Of a stretch of 64,000 nucleotides of DNA, positions 1-10,489 are shown piece by piece. A program made the position numbers and the translations under genes. Below the pieces are notes generated by a model, which was not told the DNA's origin, did not search any database, and saw only the letters and a program-made list of their open reading frames with translations. How positions within the stretch are numbered: the first letter of the stretch is position 1; the number at the start of each line of letters is the position of its first letter. Origin of the DNA: Sipunculus nudus (Eukaryota > Annelida > Sipuncula > Golfingiida > Sipunculidae); contig CM049318.1 of the NCBI GenBank assembly GCA_026874595.1, forward strand, positions 20,189,456 through 20,253,455, given 5' to 3'.

Positions 1-97
1 ATGATGTTCAGCAGCTTCATTTTGATTAAAACAATTGTTATTTTAACAATATCCGTTCTCAGTAATGTGATGTAGATATAAATGATATTGTAGATGG

Positions 98-418
98 CTA
101 AGTCCAATTCTCATTCTCGTATGATTTATTGCAGCTGATCCCTTGCCTGTGCCGTAATGTAATTTTTTCTGCAGGAATAATGAATGCTTTAATGCATTTT
201 TGAAGTGTCCCAGTATGAGGAGTTTTTCTTATATAATCCTCCAGTTGGAGTTTTATTGTTGCCGTTATGTATGATTTGTTGTATGGCCCTTTGTTCGTAT
301 TGGTGTAAAGTCGTCTTCTATCCTGCTGGATGATCGACTTTGCGACCCATGTCTTGGTGGAAGGAAGTTTTGTAAATACTGTCGTGTTTCCGCCATGTGA
401 GGTAGCCTTTGCTTTCAC
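98..418 (-). other. Unrecognised 106-codon ORF next to LINE remnant
   Basis: An ATG-started open frame of 106 codons on the same strand as, and just downstream of, the LINE reverse-transcriptase remnant at 444-1141. It is rich in Lys, Thr and Asn, with no motif, signal peptide or membrane segment that I recognise. It may be decayed downstream LINE sequence or chance. Coding status is doubtful. Confidence 0.15.
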
Positions 419-443
419 AGTATCTATACAATTTTGTCAATTA

Positions 444-1141
444 TATTATTCTTTCTAGTACTTTCCCAACAGTGGATAACAACAATACTGGGCAATAGTT
501 CTTTTTATTTTGTCTGTCTCCTTTTTTTCAAATTGGAGTTACATTTGCCTCCTTCCATATCCTTGGAAAGGTTCCAGACATCACAACTTTGTTGAATAAT
601 ATTGCTAATGATGTTGTTATGCTTCTTCTTGTAATTTTCAACAACCTGTTACTAATCCCATCTGGTCCTGGTGCTTTGTTTGTGTGTAGTTTTTTCAGGA
701 TATTAGTCACTTCATGTTCTGTTTTTGTATAGACTCTACTCCAGGTATTGACTGTGGTGTCCTTATTTCATAGCTGGGTGGCAAGTTTGGTTTCTGGGAC
801 TGTGATGCGAAATACTCTGCCAACAGGTTGGCATGATGTGATGTGCCTATGGGTGGTAGGGTTCCTGATTTTGTAACACTTCCAGGTGTGATTGTGAAAT
901 GTAGATCAAGGATGTTCGCCGAGTCTATTGTCAAACAAGTTGGATCATTCATAAGTTGGACTAGGCCTAATGATGTGGTCATGTCAACCAGATCCTGCTT
1001 TAGTTCACTGTGTATGTGAATACTTTCCCATTCACTACATTGATCGTTGAAGTCTCCTAATATATAGATACCATCTTTGTTTATATCCATAGCTGCTTGG
1101 ATTGAATCCTGTAGGTTATTCACGAACGCAAATATGATCAC
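444..1141 (-). mobile_element. Non-LTR retrotransposon (LINE) fragment: endonuclease joined to reverse transcriptase, degenerate
   Basis: Read on the - strand, 1141-707 encodes the C-terminal half of an APE-type endonuclease: the GDFND core, then SANILDLHFT, and a late His pair where SDH is usual. It runs into a reverse transcriptase start at 710-444 with KAPGPDGI (motif 1), then NVTPI, an in-frame TGA where Phe is expected, then KKGD and VGKVLERI. The two domains are fused with a frame change, and the linker of roughly 150 residues normally between them is missing, so this is an internally deleted, dead copy. The style is Jockey/CR1-like; clade assignment is inference. No 3' tail or target duplication is visible. 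Confidence 0.85.
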
Positions 1142-2061
1142 TTATATTACATAAGCCATAAAATGGACTAGCCTGAATTTTATCACAAGGTTACATCCAC
1201 TAATGACACAGGCTTACTGGAACTGTATTAATTAATTTTAAGATTAAGGAATATGATCAATGCACATGTGTATAGTAATGCAAAGTAATTTTATTAAAAC
1301 AGTACTAATCATGCTGATAAAGGAGCGTGTTTCTAATGACTGACTGAAATATGACTCACCAGTACTGTTAACCTAAACTGTATTCATATACCAATAAACC
1401 AATGCATGATTTATTATGTAAACATGAATGAACCTGCCTACGCTCATAACGCTCACATGGCCTATTTACTCACTACGCTTTTATAATTTGAAGTACCAAC
1501 AAAGACTATTAGGCTGATTCTAGAAATCATATGACAATGATTACATACATATACTAAACTGTATATACAAAGAATGTTTAAATAAGCTCTGAGCTGACAC
1601 ATGATGAGTCAGATAGTCTTTAAAATGAATTCATCCAGCTTTTATTACCTAGTATAAACTCACCTAACGGCTCCCTTTTTATTCAGTGGATGTACATGTA
1701 CAGATTAATTTCATGCACATGGTCATTCATTATGGATACATGTGTTAAAAATACAATCAAGGTTTAATTATTTGATTAACTATGAAAATAAATGCGTGTA
1801 ACATTCTATGTACTGCCTTACTAAATCAAATCATTTTTCATTATTTCAGTCTCCCCTTGCAGGACAAGGAGGCCAATAAGGATTGATGAGTTTTTTTCTA
1901 ATTCTAAATAATATTCATATTTGAGCTGCTAATTGGTGTATTCATGCATGGGTCATAATTTTCAGCGTTGAACTTGTAGTCAAGTCCAGACCATCTGAGC
2001 CTGAGTGCAGTCCTTGAAGTTCAAGTCCAAGTCCCAATTCTTTGATTATGAGTCTTTTTGA
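1142..2061. other. Intergenic, no gene seen
   Basis: AT-rich sequence with stops in all frames. The last 90 bases (about 1970-2061) contain degraded forms of the AGTCC/TTCAAGTC words that make up the following minisatellite, which suggests the array was once longer. Confidence 0.5.
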
Positions 2062-2351
2062 ACTCAGTCTTAGGACCTAGTTCAAGTCAGAGTCCTAGTT
2101 CATGTCAGAGTCCTAGTTCAAGTCAGAGTCCCAGTTCAAGTCAGAGTCCTAGTTCAAATCAGAGTCCTAGTTCAAGTCAGAGTCCTAGTTCAAATCAGAG
2201 TCCTAGTTCAAGTCAGAGTCCTAGTTCATGTTAGAGTCCTAGTTCAAGTCAGAGTCCTAGTTCATGTTAGAGTCCTAGTTCAAGTCAGAGTCCTAGTTCA
2301 AGTCAGACTCCTAGTTCAAATCAGAGTCCTAGTTCAAGTCAGAGACCTAGA
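2062..2351. repeat. 18-bp minisatellite
   Basis: About 16 head-to-tail copies of an 18-bp unit, consensus AGTCCTAGTTCAAGTCAG. Variants carry TTCAAATC or TTCATGTTAG. In one frame it would code a Gln-Ser-Pro-Ser-Ser-Ser repeat, but TTCATGTTAG units put stops in it, so it is not coding as it stands. Confidence 0.95.
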
Positions 2352-3004
2352 ACAAAGAGTCAAGAAAAGCATTATAAACTTAACTTTGAGATCATCCAAT
2401 GTATCTCTATGTAAGCTAGTCCACACACTTTTGCTAGAGTATGAAAAAAATTGTTAAAATTCAATTTGTAGAGCACCCTGGGCACTTATTTTGTTGAATA
2501 CCGTATATGGCTTGAAGTTGTGAATGGAAAGCTCAAGTCTGCTTGCATTGAGTTCAGCTTTCTTTAAATGTACACCGAATTGTTTATTGTGCTACATATT
2601 CTTGAATTCAATACTCCAAACTTGTATCTAATTAAATGCAACACTGCCCAACGCATACTGCTGGAAATGATTAAAACCATTCAACATTGAGCCACAACAA
2701 AGTTCTGGTATGCCAGAATGGCAAACAGGTTCAGCACAGAACGAACAAACAATTTGTGCCAGCTACTAGCAACACAGAAGGAGGCCCCTGCAATGCTGTG
2801 TACTAACAAACAAACAGGAATAGCAAACACGTACCAGTACCATACTGGCTCAATATTATACAGTGCTAAACAATGATGTTCTAAATTCTAGTTCATTCCA
2901 TGGTGTGATGAAGGGGCTTTTCCTGAATAACCAAGTACAGATCAGTCACAACTCTCCTGACGTTTGCAATGAAAAGCATTTTTGCCTTGCTGGTTAAATT
3001 CTTT
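2352..3004. other. Intergenic, no gene seen
   Basis: No ORF, tandem repeat or element end recognised. Confidence 0.4.
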
Positions 3005-3302
3005 AAGGCCAAAAAAATATGTATGGTTCTCAGGCACTTTTTTTCAGAAACCAGTGCAGGCGGACAATATTTTATTTTTTACCTATTTTAGCATGTTTCA
3101 ATAAAAATGTAATATGATCAGGAAAAAGCAAAGAAATAACAGAATCTTTTTGATAAACAGGTAAAAGCACTACATAACAAAGGAAATAGCATCAAAATTG
3201 TATTTTTGTATCTTCTTGAAAGATGAAAATCAAATAAAATTTTTTTTATGCAGGGGTTGAAATTGATGCGGGCGGAGAAATACCTTTTATTTTTTTGGCC
3301 TT
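3005..3302 (+). mobile_element. MITE copy 1 (TIR with GGTTCTCAGG)
   Basis: A 298-bp non-coding element with inverted ends: AAGGCCAAAAAAAT followed by GGTTCTCAGGCAC at the left, and a diverged counterpart ending GGCCTT at the right. The whole length aligns by eye to the reverse complement of 16135-16474 (shared words include TTTTGATAAACAGGTAA-like, TATCTTCTTGAAAGA and TTTGATGCGGG-like). Two copies in opposite orientation with matching ends make this a dispersed TIR element, not a chance palindrome. Superfamily is unresolved because the target duplication is unclear. Confidence 0.75.
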
Positions 3303-3450
3303 ATTGCTATCAATAAAGATTTATGTTAAATGCTATACATCACTACATACTAAAGTGCCTTTACTTTACCCTTTATTATGAACATGTGACATTCCTCAAT
3401 GTTTAACAATGTCGCTTGGGTTCTATAACTTTGTCATATTTGTGAAGCAT

Positions 3451-3610
3451 GGTGCCGCAGTAGAATTGTTAGAGCACTAGATCTGTCACTCTAAGGTTGT
3501 GAGAGCACATCCCATTCAGACACGTCTCCTGGCTCCTCACAAGCAGTGCTAAGCACCCTTAGCATAGGTATTTACCACACAGGCCATATCCACACCAACA
3601 ATTCATGAAA
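3451..3610 (+). mobile_element. tRNA-derived SINE-like sequence
   Basis: Begins GGTGCCGCAGTAGAATTG, followed by TAGAGCACTAG (box A-like), and a box B region decayed to GGTTGTGAGAGCACATCCC. The head resembles a tRNA 5' half plus T-arm; the downstream body is unrelated to tRNA. The acceptor stem does not close, so it is not a functional tRNA gene. Confidence 0.5.
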
Positions 3611-4240
3611 CGGTTTACGTTGTTAGCACTAGGCCCTAATCGACATCAGTTCTGCTTACTATATATAATCTGCTTGAAATGCAGTCAACACAGTAGTTTG
3701 GCTTACTTTAGCTTACTTTCCAGTTTACAGTATATTGTATCCTAGTGCGTAATGACAAATCCATTCCTAGTCTGTAGGAGGCAAGTATAGCTACCAATGC
3801 CTACCATTTAACCCAATCCTTTCCGCAATACATCACTTTTTGCAGCACAGTCAACATGATTAACAACCAAGTGTGGACTGCAAACTCACATTTTATTGAA
3901 TAAACTGATTTAAGGCTTTTGTATATGGTATTAAAGCAAATAACACTTATTACAGTGTCGACACAAAGCATGATACTTCAAGACTAAAGTAGACCGGTTT
4001 TGTATATAATCTGATTTAGAAGTGAAGTAAATGTGGATGTATGGCCACAGTTGCATCCTCTTCACTCTTGAGTCTTAGGTGTAAATAGGTACTGAACTTG
4101 GGAAGCAAAAAAAAAAAAACACGACTACACTTCAAGAAATTATTAATGTTACTGAAGCTAGATGCTCCTAGATGAGTTATGAGATAAGCTACAAGGAGGG
4201 ACAGGAAGAAAAGGCAACCAAGGCAGGGTTGGCAAGTTTC

Positions 4241-4330
4241 TGCCATTGCCATTTCTGCCATGGTTTTCTGCCCGGCAATTGCCGGGCAGCAGAAATACTT
4301 TTCTGCCCTTAGGGCAGAAATACCCTGAAA
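4241..4330. repeat. Left subterminal TTTCTGCC palindromic repeats of hAT element
   Basis: Multiple TTTCTGCC/GGCAGAAA copies in both orientations, including CCCGGCAATTGCCGGG and TTCTGCCCTTAGGGCAGAA palindromes. Subterminal short repeats are where hAT transposases typically bind. Confidence 0.75.
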
Positions 4331-4723
4331 CTGCGGTAAACATATATTAAAAAAAGAGCAACTACATAAAGAAGGAGGATAAAGATAACTATTTGTGACA
4401 TTAAACAGTATCAAATAAATGACATGTTTGTAATTGACTATTGAGATTAGTACATCACTAATTAGCTCCAGCCATGCACATCATCAATCCCCTTGCCCCA
4501 GTCCTGTATTGAGCGGTTGTAATAACAAACAGGGGAAAGCAATACAATAGCCATGTGATGGGCATTTTAGGCAATTTAGCAATGGGAAGTTTAGGCAGGT
4601 TAACCATGATAAGTGGACACTGTGCAGGTAATTCACCTTATATAATGATACTTGAGGATTACTGATAATCATTCACTTGAACACTACTACTGGACACATT
4701 GTCATTAGGCTGTGTAAGTAATC

Positions 4724-5192
4724 ATGTTCAAAGGTGGAAGAAAGAAAGACCCAATATGGGTACATTTCCTTGAGGTTGAGGTTAATGGTAAAACCCTAGC
4801 TGAATGCAGCTACTGTGGAAACAGACAATTTACCTAAACCATACAGACTCAGAGAACATTATAAAAAATGTGTTGCCTCTGAACAGCCACCTCCATCAAA
4901 AAGGATACAGTACCAGTCAAAATCTGCACCGTTTCCCGCAAGTTATTTCACAGAGAGTACCATCAACACAGCCCCAGTGCCATGGTGGAAAGCTTGTGGC
5001 GTGAACCACAAGTTCACTCAACTGGCTGTTCAATTGCTTTCTGCCCCTGCCTCTTTGGCCTCTATTGAAAGGATATTCAGCAACTTTAGCTACATTCACT
5101 CCAAGTTAAGAAACAGATTGGGTGTAAAGAAGGCCTCCAAGCTAGTTTTTTGTTACAGAATGTTAAGAGGCACTGTTGACCTTGATTATTAA
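4724..5192 (+). pseudogene. hAT transposase remnant: BED finger fused to dimerisation domain
   Basis: From ATG 4724 the frame reads KKDPIWVHF then AECSYCGN, the Cys-x2-Cys half of a BED zinc finger, and stops at TAA 4835. The neighbouring frame from about 4815 supplies LREHYKKC, the His-x3-Cys half, so one frameshift sits inside the finger. That frame continues into the C-terminal hAT dimerisation region: PWWKACG, then LSAPASLASIERIFSNFSYI, then KLRNRLGVKKASKLVF, ending at 5192. The roughly 350-400 residues of RNase H-like catalytic core between finger and dimerisation region are absent. It is non-functional for transposition, although a short BED-dimerisation protein could in principle have been made before the frameshift. 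Confidence 0.88.
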
Positions 5193-5559
5193 GTATCCAA
5201 TATATTACTACCAATGGGGACTGGAAGTGACTGACACTGAACTGAAAACAGTAGTCTTAAAAGAGCCATTTTTCTCATGTAATCTACAAAAAAACAAATC
5301 CACAAAGAGTGCTTATATTAAGGAAGAACTGGTTTAGTCTGATAAAGATCAGTGAGTGTTGATACTTTGATGCAATTCCGACTCCAGTTACACTTTGATG
5401 TATACAAAATTTGGATACATATGTATATATATTTATTTATAATAAATGTATTTCAGCAGATTTTTATTAAATATGGTTTCTCACACTATATAATTGTTAT
5501 TCAAGTGATAAATCTTATATAGATAAGCCCTTGCCATATGTAGCAATTTCTGTCTTATC

Positions 5560-5656
5560 TATCCGCCATTTCTGCCGGGCAGAAACTATTTCTGCCCAGC
5601 AGAAAGGTATTTCTGCCCTGGGCAGGGCAGAAATACCTATCTGCCCGGCAGAAAAC
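5560..5656. repeat. Right subterminal TTTCTGCC palindromic repeats of hAT element
   Basis: GCCATTTCTGCCGGGCAGAAA, TTTCTGCCCAGCAGAAA and TTTCTGCCCTGGGCAGGG-type inverted words, mirror of the block at 4241-4330. Confidence 0.75.
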
Positions 5657-5672
5657 CAACCCTGAACAAAGG

Positions 5673-6998
5673 TGTAAAATCAGATGTGCTGACAGCACCA
5701 TGTCAGGTGGTGTCAAGAATTTACGCTAATTAAACCATTATAAATAACTTTTTAAAACACAAAGAAATGAATAAATTATGCTATATACTGGTAGGTTATT
5801 TTTACAGGTATAATTTTATCCAAGTTCATCAGGTTGTGTATATATATACCACATGACAGAAGTTACAGAACTGAAGGAATACTACTGGAATAGTCCGAAT
5901 CATATTACAGATTACAATGATTGTTTTATAATATTTTATGAATATTATTCATAAAAACAACAAGGTAAATATAGTTCACACAATACAATTCCTTAAATAT
6001 TATTTTATAAAAGGCTTTTTAAAAACCCTAGGCAGAAAATCATGTAGAGAAACTACAAATATTCAACAAATTCAAAATTGTAATAATCACTTCATCTATG
6101 TGACAGATGAATATTTTCTGGTTCAAATTAATATAAATGTGAATATAAACTCCTTACATTGTTCAGCAAATAGCAGTAAAAAGGGGGGGGGGAGAAAGAA
6201 AAAACACACTTTAATAAATAATCTAATAAGTAGGCACTTTTACTACAATGAACACAATTCAATAACCTTGAGAACTTGATCTTGACAATTACCAGGTATA
6301 ACCAGGTATGTTTATGCCATTTTAGCCTGTCAGAACATGACCCCAGTCCAATAATGTCCTGATCCCCAACAAGTGCTGACAAAGATACACTGCCAGACGT
6401 TCAATATGGCCGAAAGATGGCAGAGACGACCACACATGGTGCATGACATTACGATGTTACTCATACGATCCACATGCATGGTCCACTGGTTATATCTGTA
6501 CACAACACAATATCACTGGGAACTCATGTTAACAATGTTACAATGTATTTATAAATGCACACCACAGGAAACTTTTGGCCAAACTGTCAACAAATTTATC
6601 CAGGCAAATACTAATTTTTATATTCCATCAATAATTCAATATTACAAAGTAGCCCAGTAATGCTAAATTGTAATCTTAATGAATTAAGTTAATATCTGAA
6701 AGTATCAGGTAGTTTGAGGGTTTTTATAGATCTATTAAACATTCCATCTCATTTTAAAAGCTTCCCTTTAAAAAAAGACACACACTTTCTGTTATATATC
6801 CCAATTCTACTTCTGCTTCAGTTTTACTTTTAATCAAACTTGTATCAAGTATATTAAGCAACCATCAAAATGTCCGTGTTTCTTAGTTAATTTTACAGAT
6901 GATTTGACATGCATATATTTGTAGACGCAAGTGTCAACTGATTGGCAGTACATGTATATGATACCATACATGTGAAGCCACAGTGACACCACAGTGCA
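5673..6998. other. Intergenic, no gene seen
   Basis: AT-rich. A G9 tract lies at about 6183-6191. Short open frames here have no recognisable motifs or support. Confidence 0.4.
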
Positions 6999-7056
6999 AG
7001 TGTCATACGCATCCAATCTTCTCTGTAGATAGTGTCATACGCATCCAATCTTCTCT
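6999..7056. repeat. 26-bp direct duplication
   Basis: AGTGTCATACGCATCCAATCTTCTCT occurs at 6999-7024 and again, identical, at 7031-7056, period 32 bp. The perfect identity implies a recent local duplication. Confidence 0.9.
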
Positions 7057-7556
7057 ACTAGTCACTTCTGCTGCTGAAGAATGTTTTTTCTCTAACTTTA
7101 CAAGTTTAGCTACATACAAAACAAGATTCGCAATCAACTTGGAGTACAACATGCTGTATAGCTTGGGACCTGCTATTGTGCCTTTTGTGGACATTCTGAA
7201 TTGGACTGGTAGCAGTTTGTATAAAACAGTTTGAGCATAATGCATCATAATATCATTGGTACATGACACAATTTCTTGCTTGTGTGCTTCTTCATTAATA
7301 TCTGTGATGTTGCTCATCTATTGGTATAAAACTTATTTCATGGACAATCAATGTATGCGTATAATCAAATAAAAAGGAAAGGCAATCACTGTAGTTTTTC
7401 CTTTTTATTTGATTATACGCATTTTATGCAGAAATTCTGAGATTGAAAAGAATGCTTCTAGAAAATCCCAAATAATATTGCCCATTAAAACCTGCATGTG
7501 GATTTTAAGGCTTATTGCCCGCCCGGGTAATAAGGGTTATTACCCGCCTAACCCTG
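7020..7556 (+). mobile_element. Decayed hAT element 3' part
   Basis: The frame through 7060-7200 contains VTSAAEECFFSNF followed by KTRFAINLEYNMLYSL, which matches the shape of the hAT dimerisation region (S-S/A-A-x-E-R-x-F-S then a K/N-R-L helix). About 350 bp further on, 7541-7556 reads as an inverted CAGGGTTAGGCGGGTAA end preceded by palindromic TTATTGCCCG/CGGGTAATAA words, the layout seen in the 4224-5664 element. The left end and most of the transposase are not found. The arginine in the motif is lost. Confidence 0.45.
7355..7422. repeat. Perfect 25-bp inverted repeat (hairpin)
   Basis: Left arm 7355-7379 and right arm 7398-7422 are exact reverse complements (ATGCGTATAATCAAATAAAA plus AGGAA), separated by an 18-nt loop. 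Perfect pairing over 25 bp is unusual among decayed neighbours and suggests a recent foldback or MITE end. Confidence 0.92.
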
Positions 7557-8465
7557 ACATTGACACATTTCAGTCTTAATTGTCCAATAAACAAGGTAGC
7601 CAATAGGAGGCTATGACCACAGGCCACTGAAATTATCAGTAACACTTCGTTAAGTTGGTTTAATCTCCATTATATGTTATCTGTAAATAACTAAATACAT
7701 GATATAGAACTAAGGAGGCCCTCAATGGTTTTCAAGGATAAAATGTATTTCCTTACTGGCACCAGTGGCAATGTTGATCAAAGTGGCACTGTTCAGCAAA
7801 GCTGGTGAATGCAGGAGAGGAAACAGAGGACTTTTGCACAATGCGATGTGCAGCCACCATGCAGCCAAAACGTTGTAGAGAAAGAAAAGTAATCATTTGG
7901 TAAAAGTGCTCATATTAAGCTTTGTGTTAAAACTTTTAAAGACTGGTGGACACAGAGCTAGATTTTGCTATGTATTTCGAATAATTCAAATTTGAGCCAA
8001 AACCCCCCAAGGTTTGTCTCGGCCCAAGACGTGTGATTCCGATCCGCTCTGCTCCTCTCCATCAACAACTATCACAGTTGTGGATCCGCAACAACCCCAA
8101 GGTAAGCCTGGGAAATTACAGAAGATACCAATTGCCTCACAACTTCTAGAAAATGCCAGGGCATGTGTTCAGAGTTGTCTAAATGTATGCTTGGTCTAAA
8201 TAGTCTCAAAAATTATTGTTGCTTTACAAATGCCAATAAATTCTATTTTCCTTATAAATTCTGATGTTGGAAATACCCAGACACCAATTCATGTATGACA
8301 GGAGGTGGAGGGATTGGGGAACCTAAGCTGGGATATGGGGCAGTAGCACCAACCTTCCATTAAAATTTACTGTCCAAATACCAACCATTTCCTAATTACT
8401 CAAGAGATGGCACTCTCTTTGGTAAATTTATTTAAACCAACATCTCCTCAGCCAATAATTCATCT
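7557..8465. other. Mostly featureless; one short open frame with a donor-like site
   Basis: 8014-8199 is open without an ATG start and includes a good splice-donor-like CCCAAG/GTAAGC at about 8101. It could be a host exon, but I see no family motif and no matching acceptor I trust. Confidence 0.2.
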
Positions 8466-8530
8466 TCACAGATCAGTCAGTAACATGTTGGACTCCTGAT
8501 CATGTGATTGTGGAATCAATTCCCAACTTA
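8466..8530 (+). mobile_element. tRNA-like SINE head
   Basis: GATCAGTCAGTAACATGTTGG followed by ACTCCTGATCATGTGATTGTGG and a box B-like AATCAATTCCC. This is the pattern of a tRNA-derived SINE 5' end with a mutated internal promoter. The body is not delimited. Confidence 0.5.
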
Positions 8531-8539
8531 GACAACTTT

Positions 8540-9308
8540 TCATACATTTACTTGTGTTTCATGTGAGAATAGTATGACACTGGAGATATCTACGGGAATA
8601 CAACTTATAAGGAAGGTAAAAATGAGAGAATATGAAGAGAGAATACATATATATACCAAATTCTGAACACTGTCAAATGCAGTAATAGCAGATTCTGATA
8701 TATTTAAATTATATATTGCACAAGATGTAAAAATGCAAAATATCCATCGGTGTACTTTCTGCAAGGGAAATTAAATGTCTGTCAAAGTAAACACGTTTGA
8801 CAACTGAACGAGTTGTTTTCATCTATAGACTATATCACAAGTTGGTCATTTTGTGTTTGCCTGGTTTGAAAAAAAAAAACAAAACCCACAAAGCAGGAAC
8901 GCATATGCTCACAGAATAACCAAAGAATAACGAAGATCCCATGTGTTTTCCATGTTTTAAAAGTCTATATTTAACATACGGACCCCTGCATATGTGAGGA
9001 ACCGGTTATGTTTTGGCGAACAGTCAGTACAACCGGGAACGGCAAATGGATACCTTGCCGTTGTTGATCTTGTTCGGAGCGGATTTCAGCTGATCGCGAA
9101 CCATGAAAAAAGGGGTTCTGGGATAACTGTTTGGTTTAGGGGAAACAAACATATGGTACAGACAACACGTTTCATGACTTACCTAAAGGCGAAGAATATT
9201 CTACGGTTTATGTAATCCTAGGTGTCTAAATTTCCGTAAACTTTCCCCATCCCATCTACTTGCCAAAGCAAACTGACATGAAGTGACCTCGGGAAACCTC
9301 CCACAATG
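8540..9308. other. Intergenic; no convincing gene
   Basis: Contains an unrecognised non-ATG open frame at 8994-9215 and moderately raised GC near 9000-9300. Confidence 0.3.
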
Positions 9309-9925
9309 CACCGTGATGATTAGACTGGTTATGGCACCGCTGCTCTAGGCCAATCATAGAGACGGGCGTACAACGCCATCTTCAGGACTCCCGGCAGACT
9401 GGTTCCAACTCAAGTATGATACATATATGATAAATATAAGCATTTCGCTTGCTCAGAGAAGTTGTCAAAAGTTGGCTGTACATTTCTTGTGACATTTATG
9501 ATTAGATTAATAGATATTGATAATAAACCAATGCCACGTACAGTGGAATATCAAATATTCAGTATATCGTATCATCTATACATCCATCAGTCAATTTTAG
9601 TGCAACAACTTATTTTTCAAAATTTGGAAAGTATAAATAACTAAAGAAAGTAATTTTAAAAGAAATTTTCACGGATAACCAGCCAGGATCGCGTGAACGT
9701 CCATGACAATCGGTATGAGCGTGCAGGCTGGAGTTGGAACCAGTCTACAGGTGGGTCAGGAGTTGCAACTGGGAGCACTTAAGATGGCGTTATACGCCTG
9801 TCTCTATGCTTGGCTGAGGGCCTTACTATATACACAGAAACACGGTTTGGCTTATATGGAAGTGAGGGCCCCGGATGAAAACTTTGTTTACTTCCGGTTG
9901 GCGAGTAAACAGTAGCACGTGGGCG
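9309..9925. repeat. Long imperfect inverted repeat / dispersed repeat
   Basis: The segment at about 9350-9412 (GCCAATCATAGAGACGGGCG through CTGGTTCCAACTC) recurs as its reverse complement at about 9730-9815 (GTTGGAACCAGTCT through GGCGTTATACGCCTGTCTC). The right flank, 9825-9920, is repeated again in reverse complement at about 12764-12843. The pieces behave like a fold-back or composite repeat. Confidence 0.6.
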
Positions 9926-10412
9926 CTTTGAATATGGTGTTAAGAATATAATATTAATATTATTGAAAATATATATATAATAATATTGAAAAGTTTACAC
10001 CTGTTTTGGATAAAATAAACACGGTGCTGGTCTAAATTAACATTCCAATCCAACAAGTATAACTAAATGTAGGTTAAGCCCGTGATTTTCTGACCAAATT
10101 TAGCTCTAATGGGAAGATATCCATCATGTGTCAGTCAGAGCCTGGGCCGGTATGGTGTATCTGTTCTGGTCTGGTATGCATGTTATCACATCTCCTTAAC
10201 ATGGACAAGATGCCCAGGCCGTGGTCATGTGATACATTTCCATTTCATCTGAGGTTTAACAACAGACTTTACACTATGATTACTCATGTCGGTCTTTTAG
10301 AGGATTCATGACACACGGACATCCTATCGGATCATGCAGCTTATTAACTGCTGATGATCATTCATCTGGTAACATTTAAAGGCTTTAATAAAACTTTCAA
10401 TGTTGGATATAC

Positions 10413-10414
<2 letters not shown>

Positions 10415-10469
<55 letters not shown>
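10415..10469. repeat. (AT)n microsatellite
   Basis: Uninterrupted AT dinucleotide run of about 27 units. Confidence 0.98.
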
Positions 10470-10470
<1 letters not shown>

Positions 10471-10489
10471 CGTACATATCATAGTCTGG

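Larger units (their letters stand above)
4224..5664 (+). mobile_element. hAT DNA transposon, internally deleted, with complete ends
   Basis: Left end CAGGGTTGGCAAGTTTCTGCC-like and right end inverted CAGGGTTGGTTTTCTGCC form terminal inverted repeats with the hAT-type CAGGG start. Flanks are AACCAAGG (4216-4223) and AACAAAGG (5665-5672), an 8-bp target duplication with one mismatch, as expected for hAT. Both ends carry dense subterminal TTTCTGCC/GGCAGAAA repeats. The body encodes only a BED zinc finger and the C-terminal dimerisation region, so the catalytic core is gone. Length is 1441 bp against about 3 kb for intact members. Confidence 0.9.

Noticed and set aside
3451-3525. Functional tRNA gene
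   Set aside because: Box B is disrupted and the acceptor stem does not pair; it fits a SINE head.
4016-4414. 132-codon - strand ORF
   Set aside because: It crosses the left end of the hAT element and reads its subterminal repeats; not a gene.
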